27,153 nucleotides of DNA from a virus. The notes under the pieces were generated by a model that saw only the letters and a program-made list of their open reading frames with translations, was not told where the DNA came from and made no database searches. The stretch covers positions 1 to 27,153 of the IMG/VR virus record IMGVR_UViG_3300033148_001931; one strand, 5' to 3'. Below, piece after piece: positions 13,821 to 21,197 of this stretch. Within the stretch, counting starts at the first letter, position 1. The number at the start of each line of letters is the position of its first letter. Made by a program: the position numbers and the translations under genes.

Positions 13821-14241
13821 TTTCTACTTAGGCCGCAAGTCGTTATCTAATCTGATTGGGGTTTACCCAGAACTAGGGTTTATTGCAACGGAAGCAATAA
13901 AAATTACCAGCCAGGACTTCACTATTTTTGATGGGGTACGGACGGACGAAGAGCAGAGAGAAATGGTCAACTCTGGTGCTAGTATAACCATGGACAGTTA
14001 CCACCTTTATGGTCTTGCGATTGATTTGGTCCCATGGATAAACGGTGCAGCAAGATGGGAGGAAGAACCTTGCAAAAAAGTCATTGTCGCAATCAAGGAA
14101 GTCATACGGGCGCACGGGTTAGAGGATATTGAAAACGGATATGATATGTGGGGCTGGGATTTGCCCCATTGGCAGAAGTCCGGGTATAAAGAGAAGTATG
14201 ATTTCCGGAGGCTCGACACATTTAATTTACTGGAGGCTTGA
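13813..14241 (+). CDS. Endolysin, M15 (VanY-like, T5-type) peptidase
   Basis: The 142-residue zinc peptidase probably cuts the L-Ala-D-Glu or D-Ala cross-link of peptidoglycan at lysis. Zinc ligands are visible as H64 and D71 in SYHLYGLAIDLVPW and H119 in WDLPHW, with D116 as the likely catalytic acid. The GVRTDEEQ motif (41-48) matches the 'G-RS/T--Q' start of T5 endolysin-type enzymes. There is no signal sequence, so export depends on a holin, presumably the membrane protein just upstream. It is followed directly (no gap) by the connector gene, so lysis and head-tail genes share a transcript. Confidence 0.92.
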   Translation: MSNFYLGRKSLSNLIGVYPELGFIATEAIKITSQDFTIFDGVRTDEEQREMVNSGASITMDSYHLYGLAIDLVPWINGAARWEEEPCKKVIVAIKEVIRAHGLEDIENGYDMWGWDLPHWQKSGYKEKYDFRRLDTFNLLEA

Positions 14242-14835
14242 ATGGGCTACCCAACATTGACCGATATAAAGTCGTACCTCGGGATTACCACCCCGGCAGA
14301 CGATGCGTATTTGACCCTGGTCCTGGCTGCCGTTATTCAGGCGGTTGAGGAATACTGCCAACGCGCCTTCCCAGAAGCCGAGGTTGTCCAGACACTTGTG
14401 CATGTGGATGATACTGACACTTTCCTACTGAAGCACTACCCGGTGTCAGCCGTGAGCTTGGTAGTGGCCAATGGAACTACCTTGGGTGAGTCCGATTACA
14501 CCTTGGACGGGGATCTCGGATTATTGTATTTAACCATTAGCCGAAGTGGGGACTTTGAGTTCACTTATACTGGTGGGTATGATCCAATACCGCCGATGGT
14601 GGATTATGTTATAAAGGAAGCCGTGAAGACCGTGTATAGCAACCGGGATACTGATTCTGAACTTGGCCCGATTAAATCGGAACGGGTCGATGGGGCTACT
14701 ACGTTGGCCTATTTCGCACCTGAAGATTATGTATCTTCTGGAGGGGGCAGTTCATTAACCCCAAAAATCCTTTCCCCTTATGCGAATCTCTTGGACACGT
14801 TCAGATCAGAACGAGCGTTTGGAGTATTTGGATAA
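14242..14835 (+). CDS. Head-tail connector (adaptor, gp6-like)
   Basis: The 197-residue protein has the HK97 gp6/SPP1 gp15-like all-helical adaptor pattern: a start of the type 'TLTDIKSYLGI', with DAYLTLVLAAVIQAVEEYCQR (residues 21-41), then a beta insertion (about 45-110), and a C-terminal helix DYVIKEAVKTVYSNRD. Such adaptors dock under the portal ring. Here the gene is 7.5 kb away from the portal gene rather than next to it or next to the capsid gene. Its start immediately follows the endolysin stop, and its stop overlaps the next ATG (TAATG). Confidence 0.88.
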   Translation: MGYPTLTDIKSYLGITTPADDAYLTLVLAAVIQAVEEYCQRAFPEAEVVQTLVHVDDTDTFLLKHYPVSAVSLVVANGTTLGESDYTLDGDLGLLYLTISRSGDFEFTYTGGYDPIPPMVDYVIKEAVKTVYSNRDTDSELGPIKSERVDGATTLAYFAPEDYVSSGGGSSLTPKILSPYANLLDTFRSERAFGVFG

Positions 14836-15008
14836 TGACTACAGCCGTGTACAAAGTGGAACCAATTAAACAACCGTATGGTATTTACTATGAAGTTGTT
14901 TATGGAGGGCTGTGCAAATTCACCAAGAAGACCAGGAAAGAAGCCCAGGACATCGCTGATAAATTAAACGCGATTCGGAAACGCAAAGAATCAGAGGGGT
15001 GGGGATAA
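14835..15008 (+). CDS. Small connector-region protein (57 aa)
   Basis: The ATG at 14835 overlaps the adaptor stop (TAATG) and its own stop at 15006-15008 directly abuts the next ATG, so the frame fills the gap exactly, which argues for a real gene. The product has a beta-like first half (YGIYYEVVYGG, 15-25) and a lysine/arginine-rich helical second half (TKKTRKEAQDIADKLNAIRK, 30-49). I do not recognise a function. Similar small basic proteins are often found between adaptor and stopper genes. Confidence 0.7.
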   Translation: MTTAVYKVEPIKQPYGIYYEVVYGGLCKFTKKTRKEAQDIADKLNAIRKRKESEGWG

Positions 15009-15338
15009 ATGGCTCAAGGTAGAATCACTTTCGCCCGTTCGTTCGCCCGGCACGGTATGCCTGCGACACTGATCCGGATCGGACCCCCCGCGCTTGAGAT
15101 CCCCATCACAGTTCTCCGCCGGTATGCGGAAGAGTCTCCTGTGGCACATGAAATAAGTCAACAGGATACCCGGTTTACTTTGGAATATGCAGACTTGGTG
15201 TCCAAAGGTTTTCCTGTACCACCGAAGAAAGGAGACCGTATTTTGAAGACTGGTGATTATTTCACCATCTCTTTGGTACGTCCCCTGGAAACCCATGGTG
15301 AGCTTGTCGGCTATGAAGTCAGGACGACAGGGGGATAA
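15009..15338 (+). CDS. Head-closure (stopper)-like protein
   Basis: The 109-residue protein has a small beta-barrel pattern: FARHGMPATLIRIG near the start, then PPKKGDRILKTGDYFTISLVR and a final ELVGYEVRTTGG. This 'GD-I---G-Y-V...GE-VGY-V' ending is typical of head-completion/stopper proteins (gp16/gpFII-like), which close the portal channel and offer the tail attachment surface. Position between the adaptor and the gp10-like neck protein supports it. Confidence 0.75.
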   Translation: MAQGRITFARSFARHGMPATLIRIGPPALEIPITVLRRYAEESPVAHEISQQDTRFTLEYADLVSKGFPVPPKKGDRILKTGDYFTISLVRPLETHGELVGYEVRTTGG

Positions 15339-15339
15339 T

Positions 15340-16137
15340 ATGGCAACCGGATCACTTATCAAGGTAAGCGAAGACTGGAGGATTAACCCCGGAGATGGAA
15401 AATTCCTGCGGGTTATAACTGCAAACTTGGCTATGGACACTTTGAAAAGGGATCAGATGACAAACCGGTTCCCAAAGTTATCCACTGACTATCTGAAGGT
15501 GGTGGACAATAAATTGGGCGCCAGTGAGTTCGGGGTCCTGTCTGGGGGAACTATCGTTTACCAGAATAATTCCTCCACCATGGATGAAATGTTGGCCTGG
15601 ATAGCGGAACAATTGGTTATACGGTCGCCATATCGGAATAAGCGTCCACAGGATGTTAAGGGCTTCCGGTCATCTCATTACGAAGATGCCCATTTGTACA
15701 TGGTAGATGGCCGAGCGGTAATGTCTATCGACAACACCACGAATATTGTTAGCTTCCGGCGGAATTTTAACACCGTGAAGCATACTCAGGGGTCCAAGCA
15801 TGTGTTTGTTAACACTATGCCCTATGCTCGTCGTATAGAGCACGGTGGAGGCTTGACCCATACCAGCCGAGCACGGAGAATAAAACGAGGGAAGAACAAA
15901 GGGAACATGGTTATATCAAAGACTCGTTCCCTCGCATGGTCCATGCAAGCCCCTAGCGGGGTGTACCGGGCGATCGAACGGGCGGCCAAAGCCAGGTTTG
16001 GAGAAAGCGTGAGAATAAAATACACTCGGCTCCAATTGTCACTCCCCTATAAATTTGGGGCAAGGTTAGGGATGACTTCCCAGTTTTATCCAGCCCTGGT
16101 CATTCGGCCTAAGAGCGTAACGAAGGGGGTACTATGA
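15340..16137 (+). CDS. Neck/tail-completion protein, HK97 gp10-like
   Basis: The protein has 265 residues from the ATG at 15340. An ATG upstream at 15253 is in frame but inside the stopper gene, and the GGGGG at 15330-15334 gives 15340 a proper ribosome site. The diagnostic motif is FVNTMPYARRIEHGGG (about 155-170), corresponding to the 'N--PYA--IE-G' signature of the gp10/tail-completion family. A basic block RRIKRGKNKG follows. The protein is longer than HK97 gp10, with an extended N-terminal domain. It should sit between the stopper and the tail terminator at the neck. The stop overlaps the next ATG. Confidence 0.88.
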   Translation: MATGSLIKVSEDWRINPGDGKFLRVITANLAMDTLKRDQMTNRFPKLSTDYLKVVDNKLGASEFGVLSGGTIVYQNNSSTMDEMLAWIAEQLVIRSPYRNKRPQDVKGFRSSHYEDAHLYMVDGRAVMSIDNTTNIVSFRRNFNTVKHTQGSKHVFVNTMPYARRIEHGGGLTHTSRARRIKRGKNKGNMVISKTRSLAWSMQAPSGVYRAIERAAKARFGESVRIKYTRLQLSLPYKFGARLGMTSQFYPALVIRPKSVTKGVL

Positions 16138-16559
16138 GCAGTAAATTTGTAAGGGACGCAGTAAAAGCCTTCTTGGATGCTAATTGGGGCAGTACAACAA
16201 TCGCCGGTGAAGAGAATGAATTTGATGATCCCCCAGAGGATCTTGCCCCATGGCTAACCTATGGGTTTATTTCATCCGGTGAGTCCAAGTTGTCAATCGG
16301 CTCTTCTGTTAGTTGTTATCTGGAGGAAGGGCAGGTTATCATTACAGTGTTTGTAGCCTCCGGCACCGGTAGCTCCGTCGCCCTTGGGTACGCAGAGAGT
16401 GTTCGGGCATTGATGCGATCGGCGTCATTTCCAGGTGGTCTTCGATTTACCACGGTAGATCCACCCGAAACCGCATTTCCTTCACAGGTGAATGCGTCAA
16501 GTGGTAACTTTTTTGGGTATCAAGTTGCTGCCCAATACACTTATAATTATTCGGCATAA
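16134..16559 (+). CDS. Tail terminator-like protein
   Basis: The 141-residue protein has the layout of lambda gpU-like terminators: an N-terminal helix (FVRDAVKAFLDANWGS), 'APWLTYGFISSGES' in the middle, and beta strands ending QVAAQYTYNYSA. It caps the tail tube and makes the connection to the head neck. Gene order (neck protein, terminator, tail tube) supports the call, although sequence likeness in this family is low. ATGA overlap with the neck gene. Confidence 0.8.
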   Translation: MSSKFVRDAVKAFLDANWGSTTIAGEENEFDDPPEDLAPWLTYGFISSGESKLSIGSSVSCYLEEGQVIITVFVASGTGSSVALGYAESVRALMRSASFPGGLRFTTVDPPETAFPSQVNASSGNFFGYQVAAQYTYNYSA

Positions 16560-16562
16560 AAT

Positions 16563-16573
16563 AGGAGACTCCT
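16563..16573 (+). promoter_or_regulatory. Ribosome site inside a short palindrome (tail tube gene)
   Basis: AGGAGACTCCT is an 11-base palindrome with its AGGAG half as the ribosome site, one base before the ATG at 16575 once the CTCCT half is counted. A four-pair stem with a three-base loop (GAC) is possible and would mask the site. Such a weak stem is easily melted; regulation is speculative. Confidence 0.35.
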
Positions 16574-16574
16574 C

Positions 16575-17648
16575 ATGCCTGTATCCAGTGATTTAGTTCG
16601 CATTTCCATAGGCGAAGAAGGTGCCGATGATTACGGTTCTGAAACCGCTTTACCTACTACCTTTTATGAGTTACCTATAACGTCGGAAGGGATGATGCCC
16701 GAGGTTCAAGTATCCCTGTCTAATTTGCAGAGTGATAATCGACAGGTGCTAGATTCCCTGTTGAACGGGATCAATGCCCAAGGAGACATTAGTACCGAGT
16801 TGGTAATTTGTCCAGCTCTCAAGTTAGTGCTTGAATCTGCAATGGCAAATGATGTTGATCCTGCCCCAGCCCCAGTAGGAGGAGCTGACCCGGCGAACAT
16901 GGAGGAGGTAAAAGTCGGAGTGCTTCAAAAATCCCTGGTAGTTGTAAAACGGTTTCCTGATCCAGAGGGAACCCCTGATGTAGATTTCCTGTATCACATC
17001 ATAACTGGCGTAGTTGTAAATACACTCAACGTCAATACGAGCCCTGGCAGCCCTGTGGCTTACGGCCTTGGCCTAATTGGTAAGGAGTATGTTGTCGGTG
17101 CGACGGGTGACACTGGCCTCGGGGAAGCTGGGATTATTGATATTGTTGATGTTGCTACTGCTACTCCTGTTGTTGATCCGGTTGTCTTGAGATCCCCGGA
17201 TGTTGTTAATCTTCAGTTCGGCGGGGCGCCACTTACGGATGCTGCCCTGGGTCGGTGTTTCGGTAACTTCGGGTTCACTTTGAACAATAATTATCGTGGC
17301 ATTCAGTGCATAGGTTCCCTGTTCAATAAAAATGTTGCCATTGGTCGTTGTGAAGTTGATTTGACAGCGACGGTTCATTTCTCAGATAACCTGCTGATGG
17401 AAGCCGTGTTAGCTCAGTCAGAACATACGATGTTGTTCCGTGTGCAAAAAGCAGATTCTCCGATAACTACTTTTGAAGGGATGTTTTCCTCCTTGTTCCC
17501 CCGGATGAAGTTTGCCGGGGATTCTGTGGTTGCCGGTGGGACAGGAACCGATGTGGTTAATGACCTCAGTATGAACGCACTGTACGATAGCTCTGAGGAG
17601 TCTACGTTGACGATCCAATGGGGCGACTCAACACTTGAGCCGGTCTAA
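16575..17648 (+). CDS. Major tail tube protein
   Basis: The 357-residue subunit of the tail tube. It matches the layout of tube proteins found in proteobacterial siphophages: a start of the type 'LVRISIGEEG---YG-ETALPTTFYELPITSEGM', a repeat-like doubling of the tube fold, and a closing 'VNDLSMNALYDSSEESTLTIQWGDS'. The doubled size relative to lambda gpV and an acidic, Ala/Pro/Gly-rich loop (about 95-110) suggest an extra surface domain. It is followed by a large hairpin (17656-17716), then the chaperone genes, the normal order for tail tubes. Confidence 0.85.
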   Translation: MPVSSDLVRISIGEEGADDYGSETALPTTFYELPITSEGMMPEVQVSLSNLQSDNRQVLDSLLNGINAQGDISTELVICPALKLVLESAMANDVDPAPAPVGGADPANMEEVKVGVLQKSLVVVKRFPDPEGTPDVDFLYHIITGVVVNTLNVNTSPGSPVAYGLGLIGKEYVVGATGDTGLGEAGIIDIVDVATATPVVDPVVLRSPDVVNLQFGGAPLTDAALGRCFGNFGFTLNNNYRGIQCIGSLFNKNVAIGRCEVDLTATVHFSDNLLMEAVLAQSEHTMLFRVQKADSPITTFEGMFSSLFPRMKFAGDSVVAGGTGTDVVNDLSMNALYDSSEESTLTIQWGDSTLEPV

Positions 17649-17655
17649 AGAAAAG

Positions 17656-17716
17656 GGGTGTGATGCGGCCACCCGAATAATCGGTTCCTGCGGTCGATTA
17701 TTTCCGTGTCACACCC
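17656..17716 (+). terminator. Large bipartite RNA hairpin between tail tube and chaperone genes
   Basis: The lower stem has GGGTGTGATGCGG (17656-17668) pairing with CCGTGTCACACCC (17704-17716), 13 pairs with two adjacent G-U wobbles. Inside it AATAATCG (17676-17683) pairs exactly with CGATTATT (17695-17702), leaving an 11-base loop and a 7-base internal loop on the 5' side. T-rich bases follow (CTCCTTATTATCT). It lies in the 106-base gap between two genes with very different product demand, so partial termination or RNA processing that lowers chaperone and tape-measure expression is the simplest reading. Confidence 0.7.
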
Positions 17717-17754
17717 TCCTTATTATCTCGCAGGATAAGATACGCAGGTGAATT

Positions 17755-18186
17755 ATGAGCGGTTTTCAAGGTTTAGATCTTTACAAACGTGACGATGATT
17801 TGGAAGGTGAACTAGGGATTGATGTCGATCTGAGTGAATCAATCAGTATCCGGATTCTTCGCGCTGGTGGCGGAAACAAGAAGTTCGGTAGATCATACAC
17901 CAGAATCACGGCACCATTTCAACGCCGGATGCAGGCTAAACAAATGGATGATGCTACGAGTGATCGTTTGCATTATGAAATTTATGCCGAATCCGTTGTT
18001 ATTGGCTGGAAAGGGATTCGGTTTGAAGGCTCGGATGAAGATGCCCCGTTGACCAAGGAGAACGTGGTTAAGTTGTTCGTTGAGATGCCGGATGTTTTCG
18101 ATATTATTCGGGATGCCGCTATGAACATGGCGTCGTTCAGAAAAGAAGAGTTGACGGCAATGGTTGATCCATTGGGAAACTCGTAA
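17755..18186 (+). CDS. Tail assembly chaperone (lambda gpG-like)
   Basis: The 143-residue zero-frame product is almost exactly the length of lambda gpG (140). It is followed by a second frame and the tape-measure gene, as in lambda. Its last codons are TTG GGA AAC TCG TAA, containing the slippery heptamer GGGAAAC (18174-18180). The C-terminal half (helical, VKLFVEMPDVFDII) fits the helical chaperone domain that coats the tape measure before tube assembly. It has a moderate ribosome site (AGGTGA). A large hairpin lies just upstream. Confidence 0.85.
   Translation: MSGFQGLDLYKRDDDLEGELGIDVDLSESISIRILRAGGGNKKFGRSYTRITAPFQRRMQAKQMDDATSDRLHYEIYAESVVIGWKGIRFEGSDEDAPLTKENVVKLFVEMPDVFDIIRDAAMNMASFRKEELTAMVDPLGNS
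18174..18180 (+). promoter_or_regulatory. Programmed -1 frameshift site GGGAAAC
   Basis: The zero frame is read G GGA AAC, the classic X XXY YYZ form (lambda uses GGGAAAG at the same point of its G/GT pair). It is two codons before the stop TAA at 18184. After a -1 slip, reading continues from 18180 with no stop until 18485. A small stem at 18219-18236 (AACC/GGTT plus AGA/TCT) lies 38 bases downstream, which is farther than usual for a stimulator. The lambda site likewise works without an evident strong structure. Confidence 0.9.
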
Positions 18187-18485
18187 CGTGGAAATTGGAA
18201 TGGGGAAAGTATGAAAGGAACCTAGAGGATCTGGTTGCTTCAGGCGGCGAATCTAAAGCCTTGGAAAACAGGCCAGAGATTGATGGAGTGGAATGGTTAT
18301 GGAATGCTTATATAGAACTTTCCACTTGTCGCCCGGTAGGTTTCGGGTTCGCCCCTATTCCATGGACCGCAATTCAGTTGTATATTGCGGTAAACAAGTT
18401 GAATGGTGAAGATGAGGAACTTCTGAATCATTGCATTTCTACGTTAGATGGAATACAACAGGAACACAGCAATAAAGATAAATAA
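18180..18485 (+). CDS. Frameshift extension of the tail chaperone (gpT-like part of GT)
   Basis: The frame is open from the slippery site through 18485 and gives 101 residues added to the 142 residues of the G part (243 total; lambda GT is 279). It contains no ATG at all. Only a TTG at 18195 without a good ribosome site could start it independently, so synthesis by -1 frameshifting is the natural explanation. The product has the pattern of second chaperone frames: LWNAYIELSTCRPVGFGF followed by IPWTAIQLYIAV. The GT fusion recruits tape measure and tube subunits in lambda; the same role is inferred here. Confidence 0.85.
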   Translation, partial: LVTWKLEWGKYERNLEDLVASGGESKALENRPEIDGVEWLWNAYIELSTCRPVGFGFAPIPWTAIQLYIAVNKLNGEDEELLNHCISTLDGIQQEHSNKDK

Positions 18486-18520
18486 TGCTGTACTTTTGAT
18501 TTGTCACGGAGGCTTGAGTT

Positions 18521-20752
18521 ATGCCCACATCTACATCACAAGAGCACTTTGTACGAATCCGAGTTGTCAGCCGAGATGCCGCAAAGCAGTTAGGTAATAT
18601 GGACAAGACTCTAAAGAAGACCCAGAAATCCGTGGGCGGTCTTCAGCAGTCTTTTACTCGGCTGAATGGTGCCATTGGTTTATTGGTCGGGGCTAACCTT
18701 ATCGGTGGAGCAATTAAAGGTGCTGTCCGTTTAGTTGATTCCTACCAGGAACTCGGTGGTCGGATCAAGCTGGTTGCAGATGCTACTGTGGGGCTAGAGC
18801 AAGCCCAGGATGATCTTAATCAGGTCGCCATGGATACCTATAGTTCCTATGATGCTATTGGCACCCTGTACGCCCGTATGGGGATGTCAATGAAGGGGTT
18901 GCAGGTAGCCCATGAGGATCTGATTAGTGCGACCGAAACTGTAGCGATTACTCTCCGGCTCTCCGGCGCATCTGCCCAGGAAACCAGATCCTCCATGCTT
19001 CAGTTATCACAGGCTATGGCTTCCGGTAAGTTGGCTGGCGACGAGTATCGTTCAATCTCAGAGAATAATGTGGCGTTGATGGATCTGCTTGCTACTGCGT
19101 TGGACAAGACTCGCGGGGAACTCAAGAAAATGTCTAAGGACGGGCTGTTGACAACAACGGTGGTGTTCAATGCTCTGATTAAACAGCAGGAAAAATATAA
19201 AAAGCTGGTCGAGGGTCTTCCTCTCACTGTTAACCGGGCTATGACTAACTTAGAGACCGCTTGGCAATCGTTGCTAAACGAAAGTGCAGCGGACAATGGA
19301 ATAGACACTATTGCCGAGTCTATTGACGCATTAGCCAGGACATTGAACGACCCAGCAACCAAAGCCGGATTTGCTTGGTTTATGTCCTTTGTAATAGATG
19401 GATTACGTTTGATGGCCGCAAGTGCCGGTTCCATAAGTGGTATGTTTGAAACCATAGGGGTTACTTTGAAAAGTGTCACTATTTCCAGGTTGGAGGAGGA
19501 GCATAGAGAAGAGCTGGAAGCTATTAGGGCGCACGATTTAGAAATACAGAATATGCGGGAGTTACAAGATTTGGCGAACACGGAAGACGCCAAAAAGATA
19601 TGGGATGTCAAGATAGCTTACGCTGAGAAGGGGATGGCGGAGCTAAGGGAGAAGTTGAAAGACTTGCCCACTTTGTTTGGATTTAACTTGTATGAAGGAT
19701 ATTTCAGCGGCGATGATGAGATGGGCGCTGAGATGGATAGAATTGATAAAATTTTCAGGGATCTGGATAAAGCAGAGCTGAAGAAACTCCAAAATACTGG
19801 TTTGTCCGGGGGCGGAGGTGGCTCAGATAAAAAGACAGATATGGAAAAATATGCAGAATCAGTTATGAAAGCTGAGAATGCTGTGGATCTGTTGTTCCAG
19901 AAACATGCCTACTTGGATGAACAGATGACCCTCGGCAACATTGGGTCGGGCACATATATGGCAGAGCTGGATAAAATTCCTGGTGGCGTTGCACAGGTAG
20001 TATCCAGTTTGGAGGAGTATATAGATTCAGTTATAGCATTGGATCAAGAGCAAGAATACCTCTGGCAACAAGAGATGAAGTTGGTTGAGGCATTCAACCA
20101 AGGTAAAATTTCGCTGGAAGAGTTAACTGCTGCTCAGGAAAAACTGGGACTTGTTTCCGCAAAGGTTATACCTGATATTGAATCCATGGGCGAAGCCTTG
20201 ACCATCGCAGTTGGTGGAGCGATAAAAGGATTCACTGGGGATTTATCTGATGCTATTGTGGACTTTGCTTTGCTTGGAAAAACAAGTTTTGCCGACATGG
20301 CAGAATCAATGGTAGCCAGTCTTGCAAAGGTAATCCTTCAGACACAAATGATTAAAGCATTGGAAACAGCGTTTCCTTCTCTTTTTGCAGATGGTGCTGT
20401 TTTCCAGGGGGGTAATGAGGTTACAGCTTTTGCCTCTGGTGGAGTAGTTTCTTCTCCGACAATCTTCCCTATGGCCGATGGAATAGGGCTCATGGGGGAA
20501 GCTGGACCTGAAGCTGTAATGCCCTTAACCCGTATAAATGGTAAGCTCGGGGTTCAATCAACTGGCGGAGGAACCACGGTGAATGTTATCAATAACTCCG
20601 GTGGAGAAGCCACCACTACGGAACGACCAAACGGTAATGGGGGAATGGACATCCAGGTTATAATTGAACGAGCTGTAGATAATTATGTGGGGAGCGGTGG
20701 TGCCAACTCCATGTTTGGAACCCAATTTGGCGCACGGCCAATTCCTAGATAA
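18521..20752 (+). CDS. Tape measure protein
   Basis: The 743-residue protein sets tail length; at about 0.15 nm per residue this predicts a tail near 110 nm. Residues 1-250 match the conserved N-terminal tape-measure domain (helical, with Gly-rich hydrophobic GAIGLLVGANLIGGAIKGA at 50-68 and a TYSSYDAIGTLYARMG block). The middle has long charged helices. The C-terminus has the characteristic GEAGPEAVMPLTR motif (659-671) and a Gly/Asn-rich end. The hydrophobic segments are thought to help DNA cross the inner membrane. The ribosome site GGAGG (18508-18512) is 8 bases upstream. It follows the G/GT genes, as expected. Confidence 0.95.
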   Translation: MPTSTSQEHFVRIRVVSRDAAKQLGNMDKTLKKTQKSVGGLQQSFTRLNGAIGLLVGANLIGGAIKGAVRLVDSYQELGGRIKLVADATVGLEQAQDDLNQVAMDTYSSYDAIGTLYARMGMSMKGLQVAHEDLISATETVAITLRLSGASAQETRSSMLQLSQAMASGKLAGDEYRSISENNVALMDLLATALDKTRGELKKMSKDGLLTTTVVFNALIKQQEKYKKLVEGLPLTVNRAMTNLETAWQSLLNESAADNGIDTIAESIDALARTLNDPATKAGFAWFMSFVIDGLRLMAASAGSISGMFETIGVTLKSVTISRLEEEHREELEAIRAHDLEIQNMRELQDLANTEDAKKIWDVKIAYAEKGMAELREKLKDLPTLFGFNLYEGYFSGDDEMGAEMDRIDKIFRDLDKAELKKLQNTGLSGGGGGSDKKTDMEKYAESVMKAENAVDLLFQKHAYLDEQMTLGNIGSGTYMAELDKIPGGVAQVVSSLEEYIDSVIALDQEQEYLWQQEMKLVEAFNQGKISLEELTAAQEKLGLVSAKVIPDIESMGEALTIAVGGAIKGFTGDLSDAIVDFALLGKTSFADMAESMVASLAKVILQTQMIKALETAFPSLFADGAVFQGGNEVTAFASGGVVSSPTIFPMADGIGLMGEAGPEAVMPLTRINGKLGVQSTGGGTTVNVINNSGGEATTTERPNGNGGMDIQVIIERAVDNYVGSGGANSMFGTQFGARPIPR

Positions 20753-20762
20753 GAGGTAAGAT

Positions 20763-21197
20763 ATGACTATCCCTATTGCGCCGTATGCGAGTCTTCCGCC
20801 GATAAAGGTTCCAGTTGTAGCTTGGCCGACCAATTTATACGGATGCACTCATTGCGATAAGCCTTGTGTTACCGGGTGGAAAGAAGCAACAAACGACATG
20901 CGGGTTCGCACTTCTATGTCAGTTGGGCCACCGAAGACCCGCAGACGTTTCACATTGCCGATGAGAACGGTAAAAGTTACGATGAATTTCGCGGGGTATG
21001 ATTTTGTAGAACTTCGCGCATTCTTTGAAGGGTCAGGAACCGGTGGGACAGGGGGAACAGAGGGAGGGTATAAGTTCTTTACGTTCCCGCATCCGTATGA
21101 TGGGAAGACCCATTATTACCGCTTCCTAAAACCGCCACAGACATCTGATGATGGTCCGCTTCGATTCAATGCCTCAATGGAATGGGAGGAATTGTAA
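20763..21197 (+). CDS. Minor tail tip protein (gpM-like) with a Cys cluster
   Basis: The 144-residue protein lies right after the tape measure, the place of lambda gpM. The central segment RRFTLPMRTVKVTMNFAGYD, followed by FVELRAFFEG, matches the beta-rich minor-tail family, and the end (RFNASMEWEEL) is typical of a distal tail protein. An unusual N-terminal insert has C28, C31 and C35 (CTHCDKPC). In lambda it is the neighbouring gpL that carries Cys for an Fe-S cluster. The RBS is AGAGGT. The stop is followed directly by the GTG start of the next gene. Confidence 0.78.
   Translation: MTIPIAPYASLPPIKVPVVAWPTNLYGCTHCDKPCVTGWKEATNDMRVRTSMSVGPPKTRRRFTLPMRTVKVTMNFAGYDFVELRAFFEGSGTGGTGGTEGGYKFFTFPHPYDGKTHYYRFLKPPQTSDDGPLRFNASMEWEEL

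Noticed and set aside
15253-15339. N-terminal extension of the gp10-like neck protein
   Set aside because: It would overlap the stopper gene, and the ATG at 15340 has a proper ribosome site right after the stopper stop codon.
18219-18236. Small stem as the frameshift stimulator
   Set aside because: It begins 38 bases after the slippery heptamer, beyond the usual 5-9 base spacing, and has a bulge and a three-base loop.
19000-19611. Antisense open frame of 203 codons inside the tape measure gene
   Set aside because: It lies fully inside a well-supported gene, has no ribosome site or family pattern, and long antisense frames are common opposite helical, Leu/Ala-rich coding sequence.
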